Notes: generated from the sequence alone by a model not told the origin. DNA of 64,000 nt from Ktedonobacter robiniae (GCF_016587375.1 NZ_BNJG01000007.1:1-64000); one strand, 5' to 3'. Numbered from the stretch's first letter, positions 43,526 to 53,415 are shown. Program-made: numbers and translations.

Positions 43526-44521
43526 ATGTATTATCATAATATCCTGGAAACCATTGGAAATACGCCTCTGATTGAACTCAAAAGCTTCAGCCCGCGTTCT
43601 GGAGTACAGATTTTCGCAAAAATGGAAGGCGTCAATCCCTCTGGCAGCATTAAGGATCGAATTGCCAGAAAGATGATCGAACAGGCGGAGGCACAGGGGC
43701 TGCTGCACACCGATTCAATCTTGTTGGAGCCGACCAGCGGGAATACGGGCGTGGCCCTGGCTCTGGTAGCTGGCATGAAAGGTTATCAGTTTACTGCTGT
43801 CGTCTCCGAAAAAGGCACTCAAGAGAAGTGCAGAATGCTTGAGCTTTACGGAGCCGATATTATTCTTTCACCAGGAGCGGCAGGCAGCAATGGCGCGATC
43901 CGGCTCGCTCAGGAACTGGTTCATCAAGAGAAGCGTTATGTGATGCTTTTTCAATATGGCAATCTGGCGAATGCCGCCGCCCATTATGAAACGACTGGCG
44001 CAGAGAGTCTGCGTGACTTGCCTGATGTCAGCGTGCTGGTCTCGGGCCTTGGCTCAGGAGGCACTCTCACCGGAATGGGGCAACGTTTGAAAGAGCACAG
44101 CCCCGCCATCCGCGTGGTCGCTGCCGAGCCGATGCAGGGCGAAAGCATTCAGGGCTTACGCAGTCTCGCAGATGGTTTTATCTCTCCAGTGCTTGATCAA
44201 TCGCTGCTCGATGACAAAATGCTGATTACGAGCCAGCAGGCATGGTTGCGCACTCTGCAATTGCGCAAACAAGAAGGCATTTTCGCTGGTCCTTCCAGCG
44301 GCGCGGTTCTGGATGTAGCCTTACGTGTAGCGGAACGCATGAAACAGGGAAAGATCGTGATTATCCTGGCTGATGGTGGTTGGAAATACCTCAGCGAACA
44401 GAACTGGACTGGACTATACACATGGCGAATCACCCGGTTTCGGCAATCTACCGTTTCATCTCCGGCCATTCGTGACGTTTCAAGCGCTCCAATTGTACAA
44501 GAGCGGGAAAGCGGAGAGTAA
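43526..44521 (+). CDS. cysK: Cysteine synthase family PLP enzyme (CysK/CysM type)
   Basis: 331 residues. GNTPLIELKSFSP, NPSGSIKDRIA with PLP-binding Lys43, EPTSGNTGVALALVAGMKGY and VSGLGSGGTLTGMGQRLKEH are classic O-acetylserine sulfhydrylase motifs; GPSSGAV follows. It joins sulfide, or another nucleophile, to an activated serine. The ATG is 22 bases after the decarboxylase stop, so both may be one transcript. The last 40 or so residues after YLSEQNWTGLYT are unlike the family and overlap the convergent kinase gene by about 73 bases. A late frameshift may have extended the C terminus. Confidence 0.88.
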   Translation: MYYHNILETIGNTPLIELKSFSPRSGVQIFAKMEGVNPSGSIKDRIARKMIEQAEAQGLLHTDSILLEPTSGNTGVALALVAGMKGYQFTAVVSEKGTQEKCRMLELYGADIILSPGAAGSNGAIRLAQELVHQEKRYVMLFQYGNLANAAAHYETTGAESLRDLPDVSVLVSGLGSGGTLTGMGQRLKEHSPAIRVVAAEPMQGESIQGLRSLADGFISPVLDQSLLDDKMLITSQQAWLRTLQLRKQEGIFAGPSSGAVLDVALRVAERMKQGKIVIILADGGWKYLSEQNWTGLYTWRITRFRQSTVSSPAIRDVSSAPIVQERESGE

Positions 44522-45904
44522 CACTCGTGCCTTTGCCCAGTGTACTGCTGATCTCAATGGTTCCGTGCTGGGCCTCCACCAACTCTTTGGCAATAGCAAG
44601 GCCCAGACCGCTCCCACCTGAGTAGACGGAGGAGCGGCTACGTGAGGGATCAGCCCGGTAGAAGCGGTCGAAGACATGTGGCAGGGCTTCAGGCGAAATG
44701 CCCTGGCCGGTATCGTTGATGGTGAGAGCTACCGTACGCTGAGATTCTTTCAGAACGTGTAGCTCTATCTGACCCTCTAAAGGAGTATATTTGAGCGCAT
44801 TATCGACCAGATTCAGCAGAATTTGCTGAAGCCGATCGCGATCTGCGCAGATCGCGGGGAGACCTGGCTCAATCAGGCAGCGAATTTCTTGTCCATGCGC
44901 GAGATAGATTGCCTGTTCGCAGACTGTGTGGAGTAAGGTATCCACAGTGACTGTATCTTTGCGCAGCACCAATCTTCCTTCATCCAGACGAGTCAGGGCT
45001 AACAAATCTTCAACCATGCGGTGCATACGCCGCACCTCGGCAAACATTCCGCGGGCCAGGTGACGTGTGATTTCACGATCTCCCCGATCCACTCCTAACA
45101 ATAACATCTCCAGATTTCCGTTTAACACGGTCAGTGGCGTGCGTAGTTCATGCGAGGCATCGCTGACAAAGCGTTTTTGTTTCTGGAAAGCTGTCTCCAG
45201 GCGAGCAACCATGGCATTGAATGAACGCGCTAATCGTCCGATCTCGTCATCGGTCGGTGGCTGATCGATGCGTATCGAAAGCTCATCCTGTGCGATCTGC
45301 CGGCTGGTACGTTCGATCTCAACCAGCGGACGCAGGGCAATGCTTACGAGCGGAAATATGAGTGCAATGGCTATACCGAATGTACACATAATGCCCAGAA
45401 ACAAGATCAGGTGGAACGTTGTGAGAAAATCGTCGATAGGTGCGGTCGGCGTGCTGACCTGTAAAATGGCCGTTGTGTGGAAATTTTTGATCAGCGGAAT
45501 AAATACGACAAGCTGATGCTGTCCCAGATTGTCTTTGGCCAGAAGATAAGGCACATTGCTCTTGATGATTTGTTGCACCTGGTTAGAGGCGATGTTTATA
45601 CCAGGAGCATCGAATGATGAGGAGGCATTTGTGATCAACGGCGTCCCGGTGGTCGTGAGAATCACCGCACTCGTACCTGGACTGGTCAACGCGTGGAGCA
45701 GGGACCTGGCTGTATCGTCAAAGCCAGGGTCTGGAGCAGCCGAAGGGAGAAAATTAATGCCCAGCCCAAAGGGACGTTGTTGCGGTTGGTGAAGGTCTTT
45801 GGTAACGCCCTTGAGTGCTACCTGAGCCTCATTATGCAGAACATTGACCTAGTTGGTCACAAGAGCCTGTTCCGCAATAAACGAGACGATGATGCCCAAC
45901 GCGC
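44448..45904 (-). pseudogene. Sensor histidine kinase, 5' end cut and amber stop near N terminus
   Basis: The intact part from 45689 encodes 413 residues: extracytoplasmic segment, TM helix about 91-118, HAMP about 119-170, HisKA with His180 in SDASHELRTPL, then an ATPase with NLVDNALKYTP and SGGSGLGLAIAKEL. Reading upstream, the frame continues sensibly through VNVLHNEAQVALKGVTKDLH, then meets an in-frame TAG near 45849, preceded by MSALGIIVSFIAEQALVTN. That stretch begins right at the inverted repeat of an inserted unit (45911). The first TM segment is therefore lost. It is the separated partner of the regulator at 49133. Confidence 0.82.
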
Positions 45905-45910
45905 TCATGG

Positions 45911-46013
45911 TAAATGACCTACCAAGTGAGCAGGGTTGGCCCTCAAATGTAAGCATTTGCCCTGAATGTTGAGCAACACAACCATTGACAGCCGGGAAAA
46001 CGCTCCAGAAGCG
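45911..46013 (-). repeat. 103-bp inverted repeat, left copy
   Basis: Outermost sequence AAATGACCTACCAAGTGAGC; the inner end carries CGCTCCAGAAGCGGAGCG, itself a small hairpin that partly extends beyond the repeat. It differs from the right copy at a single position. Confidence 0.93.
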
Positions 46014-46259
46014 GAGCGTTGCGCATCGTTTTTGTAAATTCGGGAGTTCAGCTCGAAGTCGCATTTTGCGCCAAACCTGTAAATCCCATCTTGATCCTGG
46101 TAAGTATCTAGCAGTGTCAAAAGAAACCACCCTTGACCCACATGAAGAGAAGCAGTACCATAGCTTCAAAAAACGGATCATCATAGCTCTCCCCGACAAA
46201 AAGGTTCCTGATCTTCTCAGTCGGATGCATATGATGCACCAGATACAGGAGTCCTTTTG

Positions 46260-47189
46260 ATGTCTGCTTTGCCCGAAGATTTTCTCCAATTTATGCGCGA
46301 TGTTTACGGAACAGAGGCGGCCAATGCCTGGTTGCAACGGCTCCCCTCTTTTTTAGAGGAATGCGCGGAGCGCTGGCAACTCACGATCTTGCCCCCGTTT
46401 GAAAATCTCTCGCTTCACTATGTGGCACCGGCTGTACGTGCGGATGGCACACCAGTTATTCTGAAGACGTGCGAGTTTTCCGATGAATTTGAACATGGGC
46501 TGGCCGCGCTACGTCTTTTCAATGGACGAGGCATCGCTCGTCTCCTGGAGTATGACGAGGAACAAAAGGTGATGCTGTTGGAGCGTTTGCAACCGGGAAC
46601 CATGCTTGAGTCACTGGTGCCGGAGCAGGATGAGCGAGCTACATCCATTCTGGCCGGGATCATGCGTCAACTTTGGAGACCGGCACCTACAGAGCACACC
46701 TTTCCGACGGTCGAGCAATTGGGACAAGGCTTGACGCAGCTCCGCGCACATTACGCTGGCGGCTATGGTCCGTTTCCGCCGCGCCTGGTCGACGAGGCGA
46801 TGGACCTCTTCGCGATATTAAGCGCCTCAGTTCCTCAGACCATGCTGCTGCACGGCGATCTCCATCACCATAATGTCTTGCGTTCGGGTGATACGTGGCT
46901 GGCTATTGATCCGAAAGGTGTAGTTGGTGATCCTGGGTATGAGGTGGGAGCCTCGTTCTATAACCCTATGCCTCGCCTCCTTGAGGTACCCAACCTGGAG
47001 CAGATGCTCGCCCGGCGCGTCGCTCAACTAAGCGAGGAACTGGGAATGGAGCGAGCGCGCATACGCGGATGGGGATTGGCACAATGTGTGCGTAATGCGT
47101 GGAGCATGGTGGCGAATAACCAGTTGAGCATGGACCCGCACGGAATAATACTTCGATGTGCGGACATTCTTTCGCATCTCACCGTTTGA
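46260..47189 (+). CDS. APH(6)/StrB-like aminoglycoside or hydroxyl-antibiotic phosphotransferase
   Basis: 309 residues with a protein-kinase-like fold. MLLERLQPGTMLESLVPEQD is the lobe connector. LLHGDLHHHNVLRSGD holds the catalytic Asp (HGDxxxxN Brenner-type motif), and AIDPKGVVGDPGYEVGASFY the metal-binding Asp. The family includes streptomycin 6-phosphotransferase and hydroxyurea-type resistance kinases. Resistance is therefore plausible, but substrate cannot be read from sequence. AGGAG lies 9 bases before the ATG at 46260. It is the only gene inside the inverted-repeat unit. Confidence 0.85.
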   Translation: MSALPEDFLQFMRDVYGTEAANAWLQRLPSFLEECAERWQLTILPPFENLSLHYVAPAVRADGTPVILKTCEFSDEFEHGLAALRLFNGRGIARLLEYDEEQKVMLLERLQPGTMLESLVPEQDERATSILAGIMRQLWRPAPTEHTFPTVEQLGQGLTQLRAHYAGGYGPFPPRLVDEAMDLFAILSASVPQTMLLHGDLHHHNVLRSGDTWLAIDPKGVVGDPGYEVGASFYNPMPRLLEVPNLEQMLARRVAQLSEELGMERARIRGWGLAQCVRNAWSMVANNQLSMDPHGIILRCADILSHLTV

Positions 47190-47253
47190 TGCGGGGCGCT
47201 CTCAGGTTTGTGCTCCTGTTCGCCGTGAATTTACACACGTTGAGTGCAATGAA

Positions 47254-47356
47254 CCGCTTCTGGAGCGTTTTCCCGGCTGTCAATGGTTGTGCTGCTCAAC
47301 ATTCAGGGCAAATGCTTACATTTGAGGGCCAACCCTGCTCACTTGGTAGGTCATTT
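47254..47356 (+). repeat. 103-bp inverted repeat, right copy
   Basis: Reverse complement of 45911-46013 except one T/C difference near 47291. It ends CTTGGTAGGTCATTT. The IS110 element's noncoding left part begins directly after it. Confidence 0.93.
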
Positions 47357-47632
47357 CATACAATATTTGATGATAAGCTATCGCTACCTGTTTGTTGATT
47401 GTTTTCCATATTTCAGGTACTCTTGCAAATGGAGAGGCACTGAGGAGTAGCTCCCCTCAGAAGAGGACTCGGAGAACCTTCAGGTCATTTTGAGGCACAA
47501 CCTTTCGGTGGTAATTGGGGGGCGTGCGCGAAATCCTTCATACGCATTTGAAGGCCAGTACAACTTTTCGTATGTAACTGGGCAGGCCACGTCCACGGGT
47601 CTTTGCCTCTCTACCCACCAGGAGATATGACA
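47357..47632 (+). ncRNA. Candidate IS110 bridge-RNA region (second element)
   Basis: This 270-base noncoding stretch precedes the second IS110 recombinase. It contains a hairpin near 47440-47461 (CTGAGG...CCTCAG) and further GC-rich pairing potential around 47500-47600. By analogy with IS110 elements it may encode the bridge RNA. The left end of the element was not located precisely. Confidence 0.3.
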
Positions 47633-49054
47633 ATGACCAGCAGCAAACAGAGACGCGAAGTCCAGGGCCAGCCCACTCTCTCGAATGAGGCCCTTTACAT
47701 TGGTATTGATATCGGCAAATTCAAGCATGTTGCTGGCTTCCTCTCGAAAACACTTTTAGAACGCCATAAACATTTTGATCATTGTCCTGCCTTCACCTTT
47801 GAGCAATCGCGAGAAGGGTTCCGGGCTTTTGTAGAGCGTATCCAAGCCTATTGTCCTCTTGAGCAGTGTTTCATTCTCATGGAACAAACGGGCCATTATC
47901 ATCAATCGCTCCTCCAGTATTTGTTAGAGCTGGATCTTCCGGTTTTTGTTATCCATATTCAACGCCGTCAGGAGGGCATGGTCAAAACCGATAAACGCGA
48001 TGCGTTAGGGTTAGCAAACCAGCTCTACACCCAACTTGAACTCGGTGCACAGGTTGCCAACACGCTTCAGGCAATTCGTCGGGCACTTCCTCCCTCTGAG
48101 GCCGCAGCCCAACTCAAAGGATTGGTGCGCCACCGCTATGAACTGGTGAACGAAGCCACTCAGCGGAAAAACAAGCTGACAGCCATTTGTGACGAACTTT
48201 TTCCCGAATTCACCCAAGTCTTTAAAGACCCGAATGCTGCTCTTGCCTTAGATCTGCGTGAGCATTTTCCTACGCCAAGCGCTATAGCTGCCGCGACTTC
48301 AGTAGAACTTCGAACAGTGCGAAGGAGAAATCATCCCTCCGAAGCCCAGTTCGTACAGATCCAGCAGCTCGCCAGGCAGAGTATTGGAACGAAAGACACC
48401 GCCCGACAAGACAGCCTGATTGTCGAACAAACCTTGTTGATTCAAGAACTTCGACTCCTTCAAAACCATCTGGAGCAACTTGAAGAGAAAATCGGCCAGA
48501 TCGTTGAGAAAAGTCGCGAGGGTCAGATTCTGACCTCCATCCCTCCCATTGGTCCGCTCTTTGCAGCGTCGATCATCGCGACTATCGGCTCTATTGGCAA
48601 TTTTGAAGATGCAGCTCATCTCAAATCCTATTTTGGCTGGGCACCAATCAGAACGCAAACAGGTGTGTCTTTTGATCGCACTCGCCTCACAAGGGCGGGA
48701 TCACGTGAGATGAAGAAAGTGATGTTCCTTGTGGCCTGGAAAGCGATCCAGATGGACACCGAATGGGCAAAGCTCTACAAGCGTTTGGTTCCTCGACTCT
48801 GTTTCTATGATGAGAGGATGCAAGCCTACAAAGGAAAAGGGAAGGCTTTGGGCCATATCATTGGCCGCTTAATTACACTGATCTTTGCGCTCCTCAAGAA
48901 GGATTACGAACTCCTCAACAAGCTTTCGCCTGGCGCGGAACCTCCTCCACTGACCCTTTATGACCCTGAACTGCATCACCGTCACCGGACAGGGCACTAT
49001 TCCCCACTCCGCAAGGAAGGTCCAAAGAATCGGATTGTTCAGCACTCCTCGTGA
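47633..49054 (+). CDS. IS110-family recombinase (second type)
   Basis: About 473 residues, intact. DEDD domain: YIGIDIGKFKHVAGF, MEQTGHYHQSLLQYLLELDL, VKTDKRDALGLANQLY. C-terminal domain: LTSIPPIGPLFAASIIATIG and SYFGWAPIRTQTG...RAGSREMKKVMF. It is only distantly similar to the recombinase at 40526, and longer. AGGAG lies 8 bases before the ATG at 47633; an ATG at 47627 is also in frame. The element's right end is near 49137, where the response-regulator gene breaks off. Confidence 0.92.
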   Translation: MTSSKQRREVQGQPTLSNEALYIGIDIGKFKHVAGFLSKTLLERHKHFDHCPAFTFEQSREGFRAFVERIQAYCPLEQCFILMEQTGHYHQSLLQYLLELDLPVFVIHIQRRQEGMVKTDKRDALGLANQLYTQLELGAQVANTLQAIRRALPPSEAAAQLKGLVRHRYELVNEATQRKNKLTAICDELFPEFTQVFKDPNAALALDLREHFPTPSAIAAATSVELRTVRRRNHPSEAQFVQIQQLARQSIGTKDTARQDSLIVEQTLLIQELRLLQNHLEQLEEKIGQIVEKSREGQILTSIPPIGPLFAASIIATIGSIGNFEDAAHLKSYFGWAPIRTQTGVSFDRTRLTRAGSREMKKVMFLVAWKAIQMDTEWAKLYKRLVPRLCFYDERMQAYKGKGKALGHIIGRLITLIFALLKKDYELLNKLSPGAEPPPLTLYDPELHHRHRTGHYSPLRKEGPKNRIVQHSS

Positions 49055-49132
49055 AGATGGTTATCTCTGTTACGTAGGTATTGAGCACGTTAGAGCGTTT
49101 TTCGGGTATTTGCTCCTCACTTCTCATACGCA

Positions 49133-49717
49133 TTACCACCAGACGCGTGACATGATCATATCGCGAGAAAGCGCCTGCCTGGGGTTCATCAGAAAAAATT
49201 CGAGAAGATCAAATTCACGCGGCGTTAAATCGATGGGCTGATCATGAAATGTTACCTGGTGCGTTCCCCGGTTCAGGGTGATACCTTGAAAAGTCAGAAT
49301 ATCGGCGATATTGTTGCCGCGCCTCCGGAGCACTGCGCGCGTTCTTGCCATGAGTTCGCGAAAGGCAAATGGTTTGGTGAGATAATCGTCGGCCCCTGTA
49401 TCTAGCCCGGTTACACGATCGTCTATCTCGTCCCTGGCCGTAAGCATAATGATCGGCAGGTCGCGGCTGCGACGTAGCCGGCGCGTGACCTCCAGCCCGT
49501 CATAGCCTGGCAGCATAAGGTCTAAAATAACCACATCGGGCTGCTGCTCCTGCGCAACCTGGGTTGCATCAGGCCCATTTGTGGCGAGAAATACCTGAAA
49601 TCCTTCATAGGAGAAACACATCTGGAGAAGGTCTTTAACCTGAGGCTCATCATCGACGATCAAGACACTGGGCTATCTGGTTTTATCGAGGGCACTGTCT
49701 CTGATAGTTTCTGGCAT
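49133..49717 (-). pseudogene. OmpR-type response regulator, C terminus cut and amber stop near N terminus
   Basis: From the TTG at 49663: receiver domain with LIVDDEPQV acidic pair, phospho-acceptor Asp48 in VVILDLMLPGYDG, and Lys97 in YLTKPFAF. A winged-helix domain starts ITLNRGTHQVTFHDQPIDLT and stops at LSRDMIMSRVWW, about 45 residues short. The IS110 right end lies exactly there. Upstream the frame continues to ATG 49717 (MPETIRDSALDKTR) but is separated from the receiver by an in-frame TAG. DNA binding should be lost. The partner kinase lies beyond the insertions at 44448-45904. Confidence 0.85.
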
Positions 49718-49814
49718 CTGATTTATAAATCCTTGTTATAAATGTATCCACTACTATTAGTCATAGCGTATCTCTGCGTCATCAAGAAAAGCACATGAAA
49801 ATGTAAGCATTTTG

Positions 49815-49834
49815 TAAGTTCAGTTAAGTTCAGT
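49815..49834. promoter_or_regulatory. Tandem 10-bp direct repeat upstream of the response regulator
   Basis: TAAGTTCAGT occurs twice head-to-tail. Tandem repeats with one-helical-turn spacing are typical binding sites of OmpR/PhoB-type regulators, so this is a likely autoregulatory site for the adjacent gene. Confidence 0.55.
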
Positions 49835-49886
49835 GATGAATGGGAACGTAGACTAATGACGCCATTGGACTGCGTTCCCATTCATC
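49835..49886. terminator. 14-bp perfect inverted repeat with 24-base spacer
   Basis: GATGAATGGGAACG (49835-49848) pairs with CGTTCCCATTCATC (49873-49886). It lies between the two-component promoter and the LuxR gene. There is no T-run, so it may be a regulator site and not a terminator. Confidence 0.4.
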
Positions 49887-50218
49887 TCCGGGTAAGAGCT
49901 TTTTCAGCAAATTTTCTGCCAGTTTTCTTGCATTTTCAACAAGGCGTGGCAAGATGGGGTGGAAATAAGATCAGAAGAGGAAAGTAAAGGGTTGCGGACA
50001 GTTGCAGCCGTTGTTGATCTTTCGTATACTTCTGGTATCAAGGTCAACGCATTATTGGCTCGTCAACGGATCGTCTCGCGGTGTCAGAGAAGTGGGCAGA
50101 TCGGGTCGCCACGCCGAGAGAGATGCTCCTTGCCGGTGAGCCTCCTCTTTGGTATACTTCCTGGTGTTGGGAGGAATGGAAGGGTCGTTGGGAACAATGC
50201 AGACACAAGGAAGGTTCG

Positions 50219-53200
50219 ATGTCCAGAGCACCTCTTCACGCCCTGATCTGGTCTAAAGAGCAGCGCTTCTATGAGTTGTACGCCCAGGGCCAGTTTGAGC
50301 AACGTTTTCAACCAGCGGAGGAAGCCGCCTGGCTGACCTGGCTCCACGGGGTGTCCTCCTTTGCCTTCCATGGCGCAAGAGGCTCTCTCAATGTCTACCA
50401 GGAGCAGAGGCCACGTGGGGAGCGTATTGGTATGCCTACCAGACCAAAGAGGGCCGCACCCGCAAGCGCTATCTCGGACGGACGGAGACCCTCAGGCTCT
50501 CGCGGCTAGAGGAGACGGCACAGACGCTCTTGCACACGCAGCAGCCCGCGACCACGACCGAGCAGGGGATGATGCTGCTCTCCAGCCGACTTGCTCCGCC
50601 GCGACTGCCGAACGCCCTGGTGGAGCGCGAACGCTTGCTGACCGCCCTCGATGAGGCGCTTTCGACACCGCTGACCTTGCTCTCAGCCTCAGCGGGCTGG
50701 GGCAAAACCACGCTGCTCTCGGTGTGGGCGCACCGGCAAAAGATGCAGGTGGCCTGGCTGGAGCTTTCCGAACTGGACAACAGCCCGACACGCTTCTGGG
50801 TCGCGCTGATCGCGGCCCTGCGCCGCTGCCCTGATCTTCCAGCGAACGTTGGGGAAAACGTGGTGGCACAGTTGCAATCGCCCCAGCCACCGCCGCTCTC
50901 CTCCTGTCTTACCGTGCTTCTCCATGAGCTGGAAAGAGAGCCGCCGCATCCTGCTCCCATCGTCCTCATTGTGGACGATTATCAGGTGATCGAAGAGTCG
51001 GTCATTCACCAGGGTATGGCCTTCTTACTGGAGCATCTGCCCGCTCATCTGCATCTGATCCTCTCCAGCCGCGTGGACCCAGACCTGCCCCTTGCGCGTC
51101 TACGAGCCCACGGGCAGTTGACCGAGATTCGTGCAGACGAACTGCGCTTCCAGGAGGGCGAAGCGAGTCAGTTTTTGCACAAGATGCTCTCCCCGCCGCT
51201 CTCGGAAGAAGAGTTGCAGCTGCTGGTGAGCCGGACGGAAGGCTGGATCGCTGGTCTACACCTGGTCGCGCTCACTATGCAGAAGCGTGAGGATCGCACA
51301 GCATACATTGAGACATTGACCGGTAGCCAGCGGTATCTGCTGGACTACGTGCAGGAGGACATCCTGGCACGTCTGTCCCCCGATACGCGCGATTTTTTAC
51401 TCCATATCGCCATCCTCTCGCGCCTGGACGCTGCTGTGTGCCAGGCCGTCACCGCAGCACCGACGAAGGCGGCCAGTCAGCACATGCTCGTGTTGCTGGA
51501 GCGAGCGAACCTCTTCCTGGTGCCGCTTGATGAGGAGCGGCGCACCTATCGGCTGCATGATCTCTTTCGCGAAGCTCTGCTGGCAACGTTGCACACCACT
51601 CAACCAGAGTTGGAGCCGGTCTTGCACCACCGGGTTGCCCGCTTTTATGAGGCACAGGAGCAGTGGGCCGAGGCCATTACCCATGCGCTTGCCGGAGCTG
51701 ACTTCTCCACGGCAGCGCGGCTGATGGAGCAGACCGTCGAGCAGTTCTGGCTCCGTGGGGAAGCAGCGACGATGGCGCGCTGGGTGTTGGCGCTGCCTGA
51801 GCAGACAGTGCGTGAGCACACTCCCCTGCTGCTCACGATCGCTCTCTACCTGCTCCACACTGTCGGGCAAACGACCGAGGTGCAGCGGGCCAGGGTCCAT
51901 CAGCAGGTGCGGCAGATCATGGCGCGGGTCGAGAGCATCTTGCAGCGATCCGTGGCTGGAACCGCCCACCTGACTGCTACCACAGGCACCGGCGCTGGCA
52001 CCGTCTCTCTCCCCGAGGAAGCCAGGCTTTACCGGCGTTTACGCCTGTTACGTGCGGGCATGGGCGGGCATGAGGCGATAGCAGCCTTAGACTTTGAGCG
52101 CTTGAACGCCCTTCATCAGGAGATGCAGGAGCTTGACCAGGACGAGGAGGTTATCTGGCACATCCTCCCGCTTGCTTTCAACTTCATCCTCCACTATAGG
52201 GTCTGGGGAGAGGGAGCGAGGCTGGTGCCGCAACTGCTCTCTGCCAAAGAGCAGGTAAGCCTGTCGGGAAGCCTCTTTGCGAACGCCAGAGTGAGGCAAT
52301 GGTTGGCATTGGCAGCCGTGGAGGCAGGGCAGCTACGCCTGGCCTATCAGGAGAGTTTGGCTGCCCTCGAGCTGATCGAGCAGATGGCAGGCTATGCCCT
52401 GCTCAAAGGCTACTTTCAGACCGCGCAGGTCGAGGTGTTGTATCAGTGGAATCGGTTGGAAGAGGCGCGGGGCAGGCTGCAAACGATCATTCAGGATGCC
52501 GCCACCTGGCAGCAGAGTGATTTGCTCACGATGGGATACATAGCCTTGATGAAGGTCGAACTGGCAAGTGGAGACCTGTCTGCGGTAGAGCTGTCGCTGC
52601 ACGAGTTTGAGCTGTTAGAAGAACATCGAGGATATGGCGGCAATTGGCGCTGGCTGCCGGTGATACGAGCGCGTTGGTGGCTGGCACAGGGGCAGGTGAG
52701 AGAGGCATCCGCCTGGACAACGGGCCTCATCTTTCCGGAAGCGGCATGGGAAGCCAGCTTGTATGACGCGTTCCCGGTCGTGATGCGGGTGTATTTTGCA
52801 GAGCTTCGTTGGACAGAGGCGCTGGAGCTGCTGGAGCGCTTTAGCGGGAATCTAGGTCGTTCGGCCAACAGCAGGATCACCTTCACATATCTGGCCCAGT
52901 ACATGGTGGCGCTGCACCATGCAGGCCAGAACGAGCAAGCCCACGAGGTCGCGGCGCGCCTGTTTGCCTTGACCGAACCAGAGGGCTACCTGCGCGTGTA
53001 CCTGGATGAAGGCGAACCGATGCGCCAGGCACTTGAGGCGTTCCTTTTCCCACATTCCCATCAGCACGATCTGGCCGCTTCTACGATGGCCTACATCTCA
53101 CAGCTGCTGGCCGCGATCGCCCAGGAGCAGCCTGGCGCAAACAGATCTCTGGTGGCGACACCCGCGCTCGCGCCTGGACCCTCCTCAGCCCAGCAGGAGT

Positions 53201-53415
53201 CCGTTAGTCCATCCGCGCCGGGTGTTTCCCTTACGCAGCGTGAGCAGGATGTCTTGCGCCTGCTGGGCACAGGAGCCTCGAATCAGGACATCGCCCGGAC
53301 CCTGGTGATCGAGCTCCCCACCGTCAAAAAGCACGTCAGCAATCTGCTCGGTAAACTGGGAGCCACCAGCCGAACCCAGGCGGTTGCCCTGGCGCGGGCT
53401 CGCTCCCTGCTCTAA
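50219..53415 (+). CDS. MalT-like LuxR-family ATPase regulator (LAL type), one frameshift near the N terminus
   Basis: The N-terminal 65 residues (APLHALIWSKEQRFYELYAQ, SFAFHGARGSLNVYQ) are in one frame from ATG 50219 (AAGGAAGG upstream). A missing G in GGGG at 50417-50420 shifts the frame, after which YWYAYQTKEGRTRKRYLGRT leads into the 961-residue open frame. That frame has Walker A SASAGWGKTTLL (residues 52-63 from 50530), IVLIVDDYQ Walker B, a long helical repeat region and a C-terminal LuxR HTH (LTQREQDVLRLLGTGASNQD). Such large regulators bind a ligand and ATP to activate transcription. The frameshift may be an assembly error. Confidence 0.88.

Larger units (their letters stand above)
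45911..47356. mobile_element. 1,446-bp unit bounded by 103-bp inverted repeats, carrying an APH-type kinase
   Basis: The left repeat (45911-46013) and right repeat (47254-47356) are inverted copies differing at one base. Between them lie only the kinase gene and noncoding flanks; no transposase is present. The left end abuts the truncated histidine kinase gene, so the unit, or a larger element containing it, inserted there. It resembles a transposase-less mobile cassette that would need a helper enzyme. No clear target-site duplication was visible. Confidence 0.8.

Noticed and set aside
45985..46260. 91-codon ORF upstream of the APH-type gene inside the inverted-repeat unit
   Set aside because: No family and it overlaps the repeat; probably noncoding flank of the cassette.
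45846..49677. TAG read as a sense codon (recoding) in this genome
   Set aside because: Several intact genes here end in TAG, for example the isomerase, the J-domain protein and the VOC protein, so general recoding is not credible; decay is simpler.
49835..49886. The 14-bp inverted repeat as a certain intrinsic terminator
   Set aside because: The 24-base loop and absence of a T-run make it equally likely to be a protein-binding site; kept only as a low-confidence feature.
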